A DNA stretch of 64,000 bases from Gelidibacter maritimus (GTDB lineage: Bacteria; Bacteroidota; Bacteroidia; Flavobacteriales; Flavobacteriaceae), in contig NZ_JACGLT010000003.1 in NCBI RefSeq assembly GCF_014062315.1, forward strand, positions 197,163 through 261,162, written 5' to 3'. Both the position numbers and the translations under genes were made by a program. Under the pieces are notes generated by a model. That model ran no database searches, was not told the DNA's origin, and was given only the letters and a program-made list of their open reading frames with translations. Position 1 is the first letter of the stretch; every line of letters starts with the position of its first letter. Shown in pieces: positions 35,901-44,208 of the stretch.

Positions 35901-36122
35901 GGTCTCTCCTACATTAATCAAAAAAAAGACAATAAAACTATTTTATTGTTTGTTCGCGAAAGCAATCGCGATGCAGATGGCTTTACGCAGGGTTATGTGT
36001 TTATTGGCCCTGCAAAATATGTGGAACACGAAGGTTCAAAACCAATGTCCGTAAAATGGGAGCTTCACGAACCGATTCCTCACTATCTCTGGAAAGAGAG
36101 TGCAAAATTGCGTGTAGGTTAA
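32976..36122 (+). CDS. PLD-nuclease/SF2 helicase with DUF3427 domain
   Basis: Large DNA-acting enzyme of 1048 residues. Domains in order: a helical N-terminus; a phospholipase-D-like nuclease domain with HAKAYLFY (His225, Lys227) and GSSNFS; an SF2 helicase with Walker A TGTGKT (351-356), DEVHH (443-447), TATPERMDG (469-477) and QQLGRGLR in the second RecA fold; and a C-terminal DUF3427 region with SRYTRDQILVAMG. Such proteins occur in restriction-like and phage defence contexts. It is coupled to the NUDIX gene and lies next to decayed DNA, which fits an accessory defence island. Defence is an inference. Confidence 0.88.
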   Translation: MIEGVYESLITETLKERLSSLDRNQFFVADDKQLDKEEAIHFLTIHFTKALKNALNLIKADKKKFVSRQIEITNKLLSYLSENISDYEFSEDLIADGGFILEGILDKLNSDYKDVSLQLKEIMPATRLVQSELFVGGNQGVSLDSELKKEIRSADRINLLVSFIKWKAIVILQEAFQEFTARGGKLRVITTTYMGASDAKAIDFLNHLPNTQVKVSYNNSNERLHAKAYLFYRNTGYHTGYIGSSNFSRSALTDGLEWNVKVTTKEIPHIIDKFQKTFESYWNDPEFELYDSSQFDNLGKILLQSQFGKRTEEIVNFFDLKPYHFQSEILEKLKVERNVHDSWKNLIVAATGTGKTMISAFDFNAYKQENPRTKFLFIAHRIEILRQSLHTFRNVLKDQNFGELFGDSYVPTQKNAVFATIQTLANQLNSFSSPEYYDYIILDEVHHAAADSYQKIINYYRPKVLLGLTATPERMDGKSILKDFNFRTAAEIRLPDALNNKLLCPFQYFGISDSVDYSRIKWNNGRYDISELTHLLTANDIRVRDIIRNLKNYTKDINSVSAIGFCASILHAKYMQQKFSEAGLKSECLTSENTRDRVDIIHKFKSKEINYLFVVDIFNEGIDIPEIDTVLFLRPTESLTIFLQQLGRGLRLHQGKDVLTVLDFVGHARKEYDYENKFRALIGKTNTTVQNEIEKDFPNLPLGSAIVLEKQAKEHILENIRQATDMNKRKLINLLENYGNHTHLPLNLENFLHIYNLELKHIYKHHTFNSLYSEAFNKKFDTLYFDNFKSMMGKKWMVTESLTYFKFLLELINVDFELDALPTSQQNEKIALMLYYDFYKDAISELSLKEGLKRIGKNKEMNKELKSFLSIKIDKIGFEEIPFTLDDGSLFPLQIHSRYTRDQILVAMGLSTIDKKNPNREGAALNKETNTEALFINLHKSEEDFSPTTMYDDYAINETLFHWQSQNQTSSESPKGLSYINQKKDNKTILLFVRESNRDADGFTQGYVFIGPAKYVEHEGSKPMSVKWELHEPIPHYLWKESAKLRVG

Positions 36123-36313
36123 CTTTTGATATAGGAGCTTTATAAGAACATTTAGATTCAAATGCTTTACGAGGTTTCGTGTTTCCCGCCCTCATTCCCC
36201 AGAATATTCCCTAAATTTGCTCACATGAAATGAGCATGCTAAATACTTTATTAGCATGAGAATGGTTAATTGCGAATTGCATGTAACCATTGAAAAACAT
36301 TAAAAATAAATAC

Positions 36314-37114
36314 ATGAAATCATACACACTGGCCATTGCTGGCTGCGGAAAACTGGCCCATATTGTTGTGGAAGCTTTATTGAAAGACTTATTGCCAAAT
36401 TATAAACTGATTGGTACCTACTCCAGAACCTTTGAAAGCGCCGAGGAGATTGCCAAAATTATTGACACTTCAAATTCGGGATACACCTGTACCCCCTGCC
36501 ACAGTATTCAAGAACTGTTGCAACTCAAACCTGATTATATCGTGGAGACGGCTTCTCCAACCGGTTTTAAGGAATTGGCCTTGCCTGCCCTAAAAAACGG
36601 ATCCAATATAGTGACCTTGTCCATTGGTGCACTTGCCGATGCTGAGTTTTATAAAGACGTGGAAAAAACGGCGTTTGAAAATGGTACCCGAGTCCATTTG
36701 GCATCTGGTGCTATTGGTGGTTTTGATGTCATGCGAACCGTCGCGCTTATGGAAGAAAGTGAAGTGACCTTTACGACCGAGAAAAGTCCTAACTCACTAA
36801 AACGAACTTCGGTTTATGACGAGGTACTTCAAACCGAAAGGCGTGAGGTTTTTAATGGTGATGCCATAGGTGCTATTGCCCTTTTTCCAACCCACGTCAA
36901 TGTATCGGTGGCTGCTGCTTTGGCTTCGGTGGGTCCTGAAAATATAAAAGTATCTATCAATTCCATTCCTGGTTTTGTGGGTGACGATCACCGTATTGAA
37001 GTCAAAAGCGAAAACATCCACGCGGTGGTGGATGTCTATAGCAAAAACGCAAAAATTGCGGGTTGGAGCGTGGTGAATACCTTACGAAATATCGTATCGC
37101 CTATTGTATTTTAG
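36314..37114 (+). CDS. L-aspartate dehydrogenase family oxidoreductase
   Basis: NAD(P)-dependent cytosolic enzyme of the NadX-like family, 266 residues from the ATG at 36314 (MKSYTLAIAGCGKLAHIVVEAL); the frame also allows 36290. The Rossmann glycine motif GCGKLA is at 9-14, and the family signature HLASGAIGGFDVMR is at mid-protein. The last 14 bp overlap the end of the opposite-strand dehydrogenase gene. The exact substrate is not certain; NAD biosynthesis is one possibility. Confidence 0.8.
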   Translation: MKSYTLAIAGCGKLAHIVVEALLKDLLPNYKLIGTYSRTFESAEEIAKIIDTSNSGYTCTPCHSIQELLQLKPDYIVETASPTGFKELALPALKNGSNIVTLSIGALADAEFYKDVEKTAFENGTRVHLASGAIGGFDVMRTVALMEESEVTFTTEKSPNSLKRTSVYDEVLQTERREVFNGDAIGAIALFPTHVNVSVAAALASVGPENIKVSINSIPGFVGDDHRIEVKSENIHAVVDVYSKNAKIAGWSVVNTLRNIVSPIVF

Positions 37115-38018
37115 TATAGGCCGTTAAATTCGCCAATACTTTTTCGCTCAGACGCTTAAATGCCTGTTGGGTTCTCCCGGTAGACACTTGCAGGCAATTG
37201 ACGTTCGGGTATTTTAAAAAGCGTTTGTCGCCCAATGCAATGAGCGTATCGCAATACACGACATTATCGCCAGCAGTCAGCCATTTTTCAAAAGGTTCGG
37301 CATCCCAGGAAGGGGACAATCCTGTGTTGAACAATATCTTTCGGTTACCAAAAGCTTCAAACTCGGCTTCGTGCAGCAAAACGGTGTTTTTGTTCAAACA
37401 GGTAATGACGACTTCACTGGTGGCCAATACTTCTTTTAGCGGTAAAAACTGATAGCCTTTGGCCTTGGCATCTGCTTTTTCACTGCGTGCGAAATAGGTG
37501 ATGTCAGCGCCAAAAAAGCTTAGCGCATCGGCTATCATGCCACCGGACTTGCCCAAGCCGACGATACCGGCTTTCAATCCAGTGATCTCACGTGGAATCG
37601 TACTCCAAGGCTGTCTCGGTTTGCCATCAGAAGTGGTGCCAAAGCCGTGCAGACACCGCACCAATTCACTGATCACGTATTCCACAACGCCTTCATCGCC
37701 ATAATCGCGGACGCCTTTGACCGTAATGCCTTGTGAATTGGCATAAAGGATATCGACGTTAGCACTTTCCGGAGAATATAGGGAGCAGCACATCCCAATG
37801 TATTTGATATTTGGACATTGCTCTAAGATATCCTTGCCTATGGTACTTCTATGACTGATCAACACGCCATCGGCATCGCCAATGCGCTTAACGATTTCTT
37901 CAGCGGTTGAGGGCTGGTTTTCATGTAAAATAAGCGTTTCCGCAAAAGATTCTAATTTTTTATTAGCCGAAGGGATCAATTCCAATGGCTCTATTCCAAC
38001 AAGTTTCTTGAACTTCAT
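37101..38018 (-). CDS. D-2-hydroxyacid dehydrogenase family protein
   Basis: NAD-binding oxidoreductase of 305 residues. The central Rossmann motif is GIVGLGKSGGMIADALSFFGAD, and the substrate domain has LISHRSTIGKDILEQCPNIKYIGMCC. The usual catalytic Arg and Glu are not obvious, and the normal RGP loop is NTGLSPSWDAEPFEKWL, so this is a divergent branch. It converges with the aspartate dehydrogenase gene, overlapping by 14 bp at the 3' ends. Confidence 0.8.
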   Translation of the reverse strand: MKFKKLVGIEPLELIPSANKKLESFAETLILHENQPSTAEEIVKRIGDADGVLISHRSTIGKDILEQCPNIKYIGMCCSLYSPESANVDILYANSQGITVKGVRDYGDEGVVEYVISELVRCLHGFGTTSDGKPRQPWSTIPREITGLKAGIVGLGKSGGMIADALSFFGADITYFARSEKADAKAKGYQFLPLKEVLATSEVVITCLNKNTVLLHEAEFEAFGNRKILFNTGLSPSWDAEPFEKWLTAGDNVVYCDTLIALGDKRFLKYPNVNCLQVSTGRTQQAFKRLSEKVLANLTAYTKIQ

Positions 38019-38324
38019 TTTTTTATTATTTTTTGATTTTTAGGACAGTCAAAAGTGGACTGCCCAATTGTTTTTATTTCCAACAGGGATTTAAATACCC
38101 GAGGTTTTTTATAAACACAGTGGTTGGTGGTAGATTTTTAATTTCACAAATAGCACTGAGCTTTAGTCTGTTTTGAAAAATTTAAGTGCTTTTTTGTTTC
38201 GTGTATGGGCAGTGGCGTGGTTCGTCACGGACATTTGCAAACAGGTACTTGCCAGGGGTAAATCCGAAGGGTTTTCCAAGTAGGTAAGGACGAGCCATTG
38301 CTTATACTTTGTTGTAAGCAGCTT
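38019..38324. other. 306-bp stretch without a gene
   Basis: No open frame of note. It ends in TTGTTGTAAGCAGC near 38310-38323, which is mirrored by TGCTTACAACATA beyond the other end of the small lipoprotein gene (about 38776-38788). Confidence 0.5.
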
Positions 38325-38723
38325 TTATTTCTTTTTATATTTCACTTTACAAGGTTCAATACATGGATAATTAATAATTAGTATGTTTCCATTTTGTTCA
38401 AATGTGAAATCATATTCTGGATTGTCACAGTCAGATGAATTAAAAGTCCATTTAGATTTAGAGTAGGTTCCAGAAGTCGGGTTACCCGCATTTATCCCCA
38501 TATCACATAAATTTCCATTTGAGGCTATTATTCCTCCACTTTTAAAAGTTATAGTTTTGTCGCTTTCAACAGAAGAGAAGGTTCCGCTTCCATCTCCAGG
38601 GTCTGATAAAACTTCTATTAATTGCCAATTTCCAATTAAGTCGGTATTTAAGTTTGAATCATCATCATTATTACAGGAAAATAAAATTCCAGCAATAATT
38701 AAAGTAAATATTAATTTTTTCAT
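38325..38723 (-). CDS. Lipocalin-like lipoprotein
   Basis: Predicted lipoprotein of 132 residues. The signal MKKLIFTLIIAGILFSC ends at the lipid Cys17, followed by an Asn/Asp stretch (NNDDDSN), as is usual in Bacteroidota surface lipoproteins. The body (LIGNWQLIEVLSDPG ... TITFKSGG ... SGTYSKSKWTFN ... EQNGNILIINY) is a lipocalin-like or META-like small barrel. Four further cysteines could form two disulfides. The gene stands alone between inverted TTGTTGTAAGCA-type words. Confidence 0.8.
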   Translation of the reverse strand: MKKLIFTLIIAGILFSCNNDDDSNLNTDLIGNWQLIEVLSDPGDGSGTFSSVESDKTITFKSGGIIASNGNLCDMGINAGNPTSGTYSKSKWTFNSSDCDNPEYDFTFEQNGNILIINYPCIEPCKVKYKKK

Positions 38724-38909
38724 AATTGAGGTTTCTTTATAGATGCTGAAATTCTAAATGGTTGCGTCAAATTGCTTACAACATAGGTTTTAGGTTAAGC
38801 TAACTTTTTTAAGTAATTAAAAGACGCCACTAAATCTTGATACTTGATTCTAAAAGCGAAGCGGTCTTGATTCTCTTATTTTTCTCCCCAATTCGATAAT
38901 TTAGATACG

Positions 38910-41792
38910 TTAGTGCGCCTCCAGCCAATCCTGTCCAACGCCCAAATCCACAACCAAAGGCACCGCTAACTCATAAGCACTTTCCATTTCCGATTTGACC
39001 ATTTTTTTGATGTCCTCCAATTCTGTCTGATACACATCAAACACGAGCTCATCATGCACTTGAAGGAGCATCTTGGTTTTGAATTTTTTGTCGACCAGTT
39101 TTTTGTGGATGTTGATCATCGCCACTTTAATGATATCCGCTGCACTCCCTTGGATTGGTGCGTTTACGGCATTACGTTCCGCGGCACCTCTAACTACGGC
39201 ATTTCTGGAATTGATGTCTTTTAAATAGCGACGACGGCCCAAAACCGTTTGCACATAGCCGTTTTCTCGTGCTATTGCTATTTGATCGCTAATATAATTA
39301 CGCAATTTTGGATAGGTAGCGTAATAGGTGTCAATCAAATCTTTGGCTTCGGTTCTCGATAAATCGGTTTGGTTGCTCAGCCCAAAGGCAGAAACACCAT
39401 AGATAATCCCAAAATTGACCGTCTTGGCATTGCTACGTTGCTCACGGGTGACTTCCTCCAACGGTACACCAAATACTTTTGATGCGGTAGAAGCGTGAAT
39501 GTCCTCACCTTTCTTAAAGGCATTGATCATATTCTCCTCTTCACTCAGGGCTGCAATAATGCGCAACTCAATTTGGGAATAATCCGCTGCCAGTAAAATG
39601 TAATTCTCATCTCTTGGTACAAATGCTTTACGGACTTGACGACCGCGCTCTGTACGGATAGGTATATTTTGCAGATTGGGATTGTTACTGCTCAAGCGTC
39701 CGGTAGCGGCCACAGTTTGCATATAGTCGGTATGGACCCGGCCAGTAGTTGGCTCTACCTGATTTGGTAGCGCATCAATATAAGTGCTTTTCAGTTTTGC
39801 CAGTCCGCGATAGTCTAAAATATGTTGGATGATTTTATGGTCCTTGGCCAAAACAGATAAAATTTCTTCGCCAGTGGCGTACTGCCCCGTTTTGGTTTTT
39901 TTGGGTTTTTCAACCAACTTGAGTTTATCAAATAAAATATCGCCCAACTGTTTTGGGGATGCAATATTGAATTCTTCGCCCGCTTCCTTGAAAATATCGG
40001 CTTCTAAAACTTTGATGTCGTTATCCAATTTTTCGGAAAGGGAATTCAAGAACTTTTCATCCAAGTTGATTCCTTCCAATTCCATATCGGCAAGGACGCG
40101 CAAGAGCGGAATTTCAATCTCATCAAATAGTTTTTGAGTATTGGCTTCTCCCAGCTCTTTTTCAAAATGTTCTTTAAGCTGTAAGGTGATATCGGCATCT
40201 TCAACGGCATATTCGGTTTGCTTTTCCAAAGAAACCGAACGCATGGACAACTGGTTTTTACCTTTTTTGCCAATCAAGGCTTCAATGGGCATTGGCGTAT
40301 AGTTCAAATAGGTTTCCGCCAAGATATCCATATTATGGCGCATATCCGGATTGATTAGGTAATGGGCCAACATGGTATCAAACAATTTGCCTTTGACTTG
40401 AATATTGTACTTATGAAGGACTTTAATATCATATTTTAAGTTCTGACCTACTTTTTCTATGGTTTCAGATTCAAAAAACGGTCGCAGTTGCTCAATTAAA
40501 GCTTGGGCGTCATCTTGGTCTTCTGGAAATGGCAGGTAAAAACCTTTGCCAACTTCCCACGAAAAGGCAATCCCCACCAATTCGGCAGTAATGGGGTCTA
40601 AACCTGTGGTTTCGGTATCAAAACAAACGCTGGTTTGTTTCATCAGATTTTGAATAAATAGCTTGGTTGCCATGCCGCTCGCTACACTCTGGTAAAAATG
40701 AGTTGCTGTTTCTGCAGTTTTACGCGTAAACTCTGAAGCCGTTTCAGATTGATTACTGTCATTAGATGTAGCACCGCCAAATAAAGAGAATTGTCCAGCT
40801 CCTGCTGATCCTTTTGACTCGGTGGGCTTTTTGCCTACAGCCGTGTTTAGTGAATTTCCAGCGCCTGCAATTTTGTTATGTTCCGTACCTCCGTTAGCAA
40901 TGGCTTCTTCGGTAAAGGTTTTTAAGAAATTATCGGTAAGACGTCTGAACTCTAATTCTTGAAAAATGGTTTTTACCGCTTCAATATCGGGTTCCGACAT
41001 TTCAAAGTCGGTTTCACAAAACTCTACAGGTACATCCAACATGATGGTGGCGAGGGTTTTGGAAAGCATGCCCAATTCCCTATTGGCTTCAATCTTTTCT
41101 TTCATTTTGCCCTTCAGCTGATCTGTGCTTGCCAAAAGGTTTTCCATGCTTCCAAATTGCTTGATAAATTTTTTGGCAGTCTTTTCACCAACACCCGGAA
41201 GGCCTGGAATATTATCGGAGGAATCGCCCATCATTCCCAAGTAATCGATGACTTGTAGCGGGGTTTCAACCTCAAATTTCTTCTTTACCTCTTCAACGCC
41301 CCAGGTTTCATAGCCGCCACCAAAAGATTTCGGACGGTACATGAATATGTTCTCTGTGACCAATTGCGCAAAATCCTTGTCTGGAGTGACCATATAGGTG
41401 GTGTAACCTTGGGCTTCAGCCTGTCTTGAAAGCGTTCCTATGACATCATCAGCTTCAAAACCCTCCTTAACGATAATTGGAATATGCATGGCTTCCAGTA
41501 TATTACAAATATGCGGAATGGCCGTTCTAATGCCTTCGGGGGTCTCGTCCCTATTGGCTTTGTAGTCTTCAAATAATTCCACCCGGTCCACACTGCCGCC
41601 CTTGTCAAAACAGACCGCCAAATGATCTGGACGCTCTCTTTTAATAACATCTAATAAGGAGTTCATAAACCCCATAATGGCGGAGGTGTCTTCACCCTTG
41701 GAATTGATTTGAGGATTCTTGATAAAAGCGTAATAACCTCTAAAAATTAAAGCGTAGGCATCGACTAAAAAGAGTCGTTTTTTTTCTGACAT
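38910..41792 (-). CDS. polA: DNA polymerase I
   Basis: Repair and Okazaki-fragment polymerase of 960 residues with all three domains: 5'-3' flap nuclease (about 1-290; LVDAYALIFRGYYAF, GMMGDSSDNIPGLPGVGEKTA), 3'-5' exonuclease (about 370-560; FDTETTGLDP, with the acidic residues kept so proofreading is probably active) and polymerase (about 580-960; LLAADYSQIELRIIAALS, RSNAKTVNFGIIYG, LQVHDELVFDV). It is alone on the minus strand. The 295-bp gap upstream to dinB contains nothing I can name. Confidence 0.98.
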   Translation of the reverse strand: MSEKKRLFLVDAYALIFRGYYAFIKNPQINSKGEDTSAIMGFMNSLLDVIKRERPDHLAVCFDKGGSVDRVELFEDYKANRDETPEGIRTAIPHICNILEAMHIPIIVKEGFEADDVIGTLSRQAEAQGYTTYMVTPDKDFAQLVTENIFMYRPKSFGGGYETWGVEEVKKKFEVETPLQVIDYLGMMGDSSDNIPGLPGVGEKTAKKFIKQFGSMENLLASTDQLKGKMKEKIEANRELGMLSKTLATIMLDVPVEFCETDFEMSEPDIEAVKTIFQELEFRRLTDNFLKTFTEEAIANGGTEHNKIAGAGNSLNTAVGKKPTESKGSAGAGQFSLFGGATSNDSNQSETASEFTRKTAETATHFYQSVASGMATKLFIQNLMKQTSVCFDTETTGLDPITAELVGIAFSWEVGKGFYLPFPEDQDDAQALIEQLRPFFESETIEKVGQNLKYDIKVLHKYNIQVKGKLFDTMLAHYLINPDMRHNMDILAETYLNYTPMPIEALIGKKGKNQLSMRSVSLEKQTEYAVEDADITLQLKEHFEKELGEANTQKLFDEIEIPLLRVLADMELEGINLDEKFLNSLSEKLDNDIKVLEADIFKEAGEEFNIASPKQLGDILFDKLKLVEKPKKTKTGQYATGEEILSVLAKDHKIIQHILDYRGLAKLKSTYIDALPNQVEPTTGRVHTDYMQTVAATGRLSSNNPNLQNIPIRTERGRQVRKAFVPRDENYILLAADYSQIELRIIAALSEEENMINAFKKGEDIHASTASKVFGVPLEEVTREQRSNAKTVNFGIIYGVSAFGLSNQTDLSRTEAKDLIDTYYATYPKLRNYISDQIAIARENGYVQTVLGRRRYLKDINSRNAVVRGAAERNAVNAPIQGSAADIIKVAMINIHKKLVDKKFKTKMLLQVHDELVFDVYQTELEDIKKMVKSEMESAYELAVPLVVDLGVGQDWLEAH

Positions 41793-42087
41793 GAATGTGT
41801 TTTTTTGAAGTTTATAAAATTACAAAAGATAATTTGATTTGGACCTTGGGATGTGCTTAATGTGAATATTATGCGAGGTGTCGCCGCGTTACACTGAACG
41901 TTTGAGGATGCAGCGTACGTGGGATTGTGGGTTGATGCGATATTTGAGTACCAATTTACATGTCTTCATTATTTTATAACCTATGATATTTCAAAAATTT
42001 ATTTTAATTAAACTCCTAAACTCCAATTAAAATTGCCTACGCGATTGCAGCAAAGCAAAGGCGGTAAACCTTGACTCTGAAACCTAA

Positions 42088-43305
42088 TTACGACTTTCGA
42101 TGCGGTAACAACGGAGGCGGTTCGCCATTAAACGGGTTCCATCGGCCAATGGTTCGCGCTTCCATGCCGGCGGCATTGATTACAGCCCTGTCGCCATAGC
42201 GTTCACGCATTTTGTCAATGGCGGTGTTTAGATTTAGAAGCTTGGTATCGTCGTCAAACAAATTGACCTGGTGGCCACCTTCTACCAAATGGCTGAATTT
42301 GACCCCAATCAGCCGTACTAAAAGTCGGCGGTTATAAAGTTTTTCAAACAGATTGAGCACTACGGGAATGATATTGTGATCCATGGCACTGTACGGAATG
42401 CGTTGCTGTTGCGTATAGGTCTGAAAATCAGAATAGCGGATTTTAAAAGTTACACATGCCGACAGTTTATTGCCACGGCGCAATTGATAGGCCAGATTTT
42501 CAGCCATGGCAATGATAATACCTTTCAATCTGGTCACGTCTGTAGTGTCTTTATTGAAGGTGCGTTCTGTGGAGATGGATTTGCGCTCTTGGTATTGAAC
42601 CACTGGCGAATTGTCGATACCGTTGGCTTTGTTCCAAATGCTCAAGCCGTTTTTTCCAAGGACTTTGTACATGAGTTCCATGGGCATTTCCTGAACGGTC
42701 CTGATTTGTTTGATGCCCAAGTCGCATAGAGATTTATAGGTGACATCGCCAACCATAGGGATTTTCTTAACGGACAAAGGTGCCAAAAAAGGTTTTTCAT
42801 CGCCTGAGAGAATACGGATTTCATTATTGGGTTTTGCTTCTCCAGTGGCAATTTTTGATACGGTTTTGTTGAGCGACAATCCAAACGAAATGGGCAATCC
42901 GGTTTCTTTGATGATGCGTTGACGCAATTCAGAAGCCAATTTATGACAGCCAAAAAACTTGTCCATCCCCGTCAAATCGATATAAAATTCATCAACCGAT
43001 GTTTTTTCATAAAGCGGAACGCTGTCTTTGATCACATCTGTAACATTTTGTGAAAACTTAGTATAAGTGCCGGCGTCGCCGCGAAGAATAATGGCTTCGG
43101 GACATAATTGTTTTGCCATGCGCATGGGCATTGCGGAATGGATGCCAAATTTCCGTGCCTCATAGCTACAGGAGGCCACAACACCTCTATCGCTCGTGCC
43201 GCCAATCAGGACCGGTTTCCCAATCAGGCGACTATCGAGCAGGCGTTCGCAGGACACGAAAAAAGTGTCTAAATCCATATGGACTATGGAGCGTTGGTGG
43301 GGCAT
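42088..43305 (-). CDS. dinB: DNA polymerase IV (Y family)
   Basis: Error-prone translesion polymerase of 405 residues from the ATG at 43305 (MPHQRSIVHMDLDTFFVSCERLL). The catalytic motifs are HMDLDTFFVS and SVDEFYIDLTG (Val where Ile is usual), with the HhH region KKIPMVGDVTYKSLCDLGI. The C-terminus is short and I see no clear beta-clamp motif apart from VNLFD (about 370-380), which fits QxxLF poorly. A heptad repeat lies 20 bp upstream of the ATG. The nearby DnaE2-like gene and LexA-like regulator suggest that it works in a damage-induced mutagenesis set. Confidence 0.95.
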   Translation of the reverse strand: MPHQRSIVHMDLDTFFVSCERLLDSRLIGKPVLIGGTSDRGVVASCSYEARKFGIHSAMPMRMAKQLCPEAIILRGDAGTYTKFSQNVTDVIKDSVPLYEKTSVDEFYIDLTGMDKFFGCHKLASELRQRIIKETGLPISFGLSLNKTVSKIATGEAKPNNEIRILSGDEKPFLAPLSVKKIPMVGDVTYKSLCDLGIKQIRTVQEMPMELMYKVLGKNGLSIWNKANGIDNSPVVQYQERKSISTERTFNKDTTDVTRLKGIIIAMAENLAYQLRRGNKLSACVTFKIRYSDFQTYTQQQRIPYSAMDHNIIPVVLNLFEKLYNRRLLVRLIGVKFSHLVEGGHQVNLFDDDTKLLNLNTAIDKMRERYGDRAVINAAGMEARTIGRWNPFNGEPPPLLPHRKS

Positions 43306-43324
43306 TTTTTCTTTAAAGAATTGA

Positions 43325-43359
43325 GAATTAAGAATCAAGAACAAGGAACAAAGAATCGA
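43325..43359. repeat. Heptad repeat upstream of dinB
   Basis: Five consecutive 7-base units (GAATTAA, GAATCAA, GAACAAG, GAACAAA, GAATCGA), beginning 20 bp upstream of the dinB ATG. Confidence 0.75.
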
Positions 43360-43442
43360 GACTGTTTCTAAAAAGGGTGCTTTTACGAAAGGAAATCAAG
43401 ATTTGCTTTCGACTCATTAATGAATAACGTTTTTTAGATATT

Positions 43443-43868
43443 TTATTTGATGTTAGAGTTGCCTTTCAAATACATTTCAGGGGTCATTATGGCTAATGTG
43501 CTTTTTTTAAAATCTTTTATATTCCTTGTTAAAATGACTTTAATTTTTCCTTTTCCTATAGCAGAGAAATTTTGTAAAGCATCTTCAAAATCCTTGAATT
43601 GAGAATTTAACGCATTTAAGACGACGGTTTTATCCATCTCAGCAATGTCGATAATGGTTAGAAGCTGTTTTAATCTTTCAATAATAATGTCATGCTTTCC
43701 AATTTTTCTCAATAAATAATAAATATTTGAAATTGCTACAGGAGTTATAAATCCTTTTATTTTTTGTTCTTCACATAAGTTCAAAACTTTTGCGGCATAT
43801 TCGGAATAGGGTTCTCGATCAAAGAAAAAATCCAATATGACATCGGTGTCTATAAGTACATGGTCCAT
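43443..43868 (-). CDS. PIN domain toxin
   Basis: Predicted ribonuclease toxin of a type II toxin-antitoxin pair, 141 residues. The PIN core begins LIDTDVILDFFFDREPY, with acidic residues in place, and has TPVAISNIYYLLRK and a late acidic site in KDFEDALQNFSA. It is one base from the upstream antitoxin gene. The pair sits between the DnaE2-like gene and dinB on the same strand, splitting what could otherwise be one operon. Confidence 0.88.
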   Translation of the reverse strand: MDHVLIDTDVILDFFFDREPYSEYAAKVLNLCEEQKIKGFITPVAISNIYYLLRKIGKHDIIIERLKQLLTIIDIAEMDKTVVLNALNSQFKDFEDALQNFSAIGKGKIKVILTRNIKDFKKSTLAIMTPEMYLKGNSNIK

Positions 43869-43869
43869 T

Positions 43870-44121
43870 CTATAAATATTTTTCTTCTAATCGTTTCGTT
43901 AATTCTTTCTTGTAATCTATTTTTTTAGATGTTTTAAAAGAGCCTTTTAGGGATTTTACAATTGAATGAAGAGTTTTCTCGCTTTGTTGACGTTCTTCCA
44001 TGGTTAATATTTTGAGATAATTTTCAATAATATCAGATAGGCTACGATTTTTCTCTTTTGCATATTTTTTTGCCTTTTCTATGACTTCCTTTTCGATTGT
44101 CAATGTCAATTTCGTACTCAT
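43870..44121 (-). CDS. Antitoxin (DUF6364 / ribbon-helix-helix-like)
   Basis: Small protein of 83 residues from 44121 (MSTKLTLTIEKEVIEKAKKYAKEKNRSLSDIIENYL), preferred over the in-frame start at 44163. The beginning has the ribbon-helix-helix pattern of DUF6364 antitoxins: a short strand, then two helices. The basic C-terminal tail (KGSFKTSKKIDYKKEL) should wrap the PIN toxin encoded next. Autoregulation at its own promoter is expected for the family. Confidence 0.85.
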   Translation of the reverse strand: MSTKLTLTIEKEVIEKAKKYAKEKNRSLSDIIENYLKILTMEERQQSEKTLHSIVKSLKGSFKTSKKIDYKKELTKRLEEKYL

Positions 44122-44208
44122 AACTTGTTGTTTTTTATAAAGATAATAAAAAAATAAATGCACGTATATTATTTAATATATCTATACGTATTCTTAATGG
44201 TTGTCTAC

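Noticed and set aside
38310-38788. Integron attC sites around the lipoprotein gene
   Set aside because: The border words are inverted to each other, and I could not place the paired core sites and bulged stem of an attC; no integrase is in the window.
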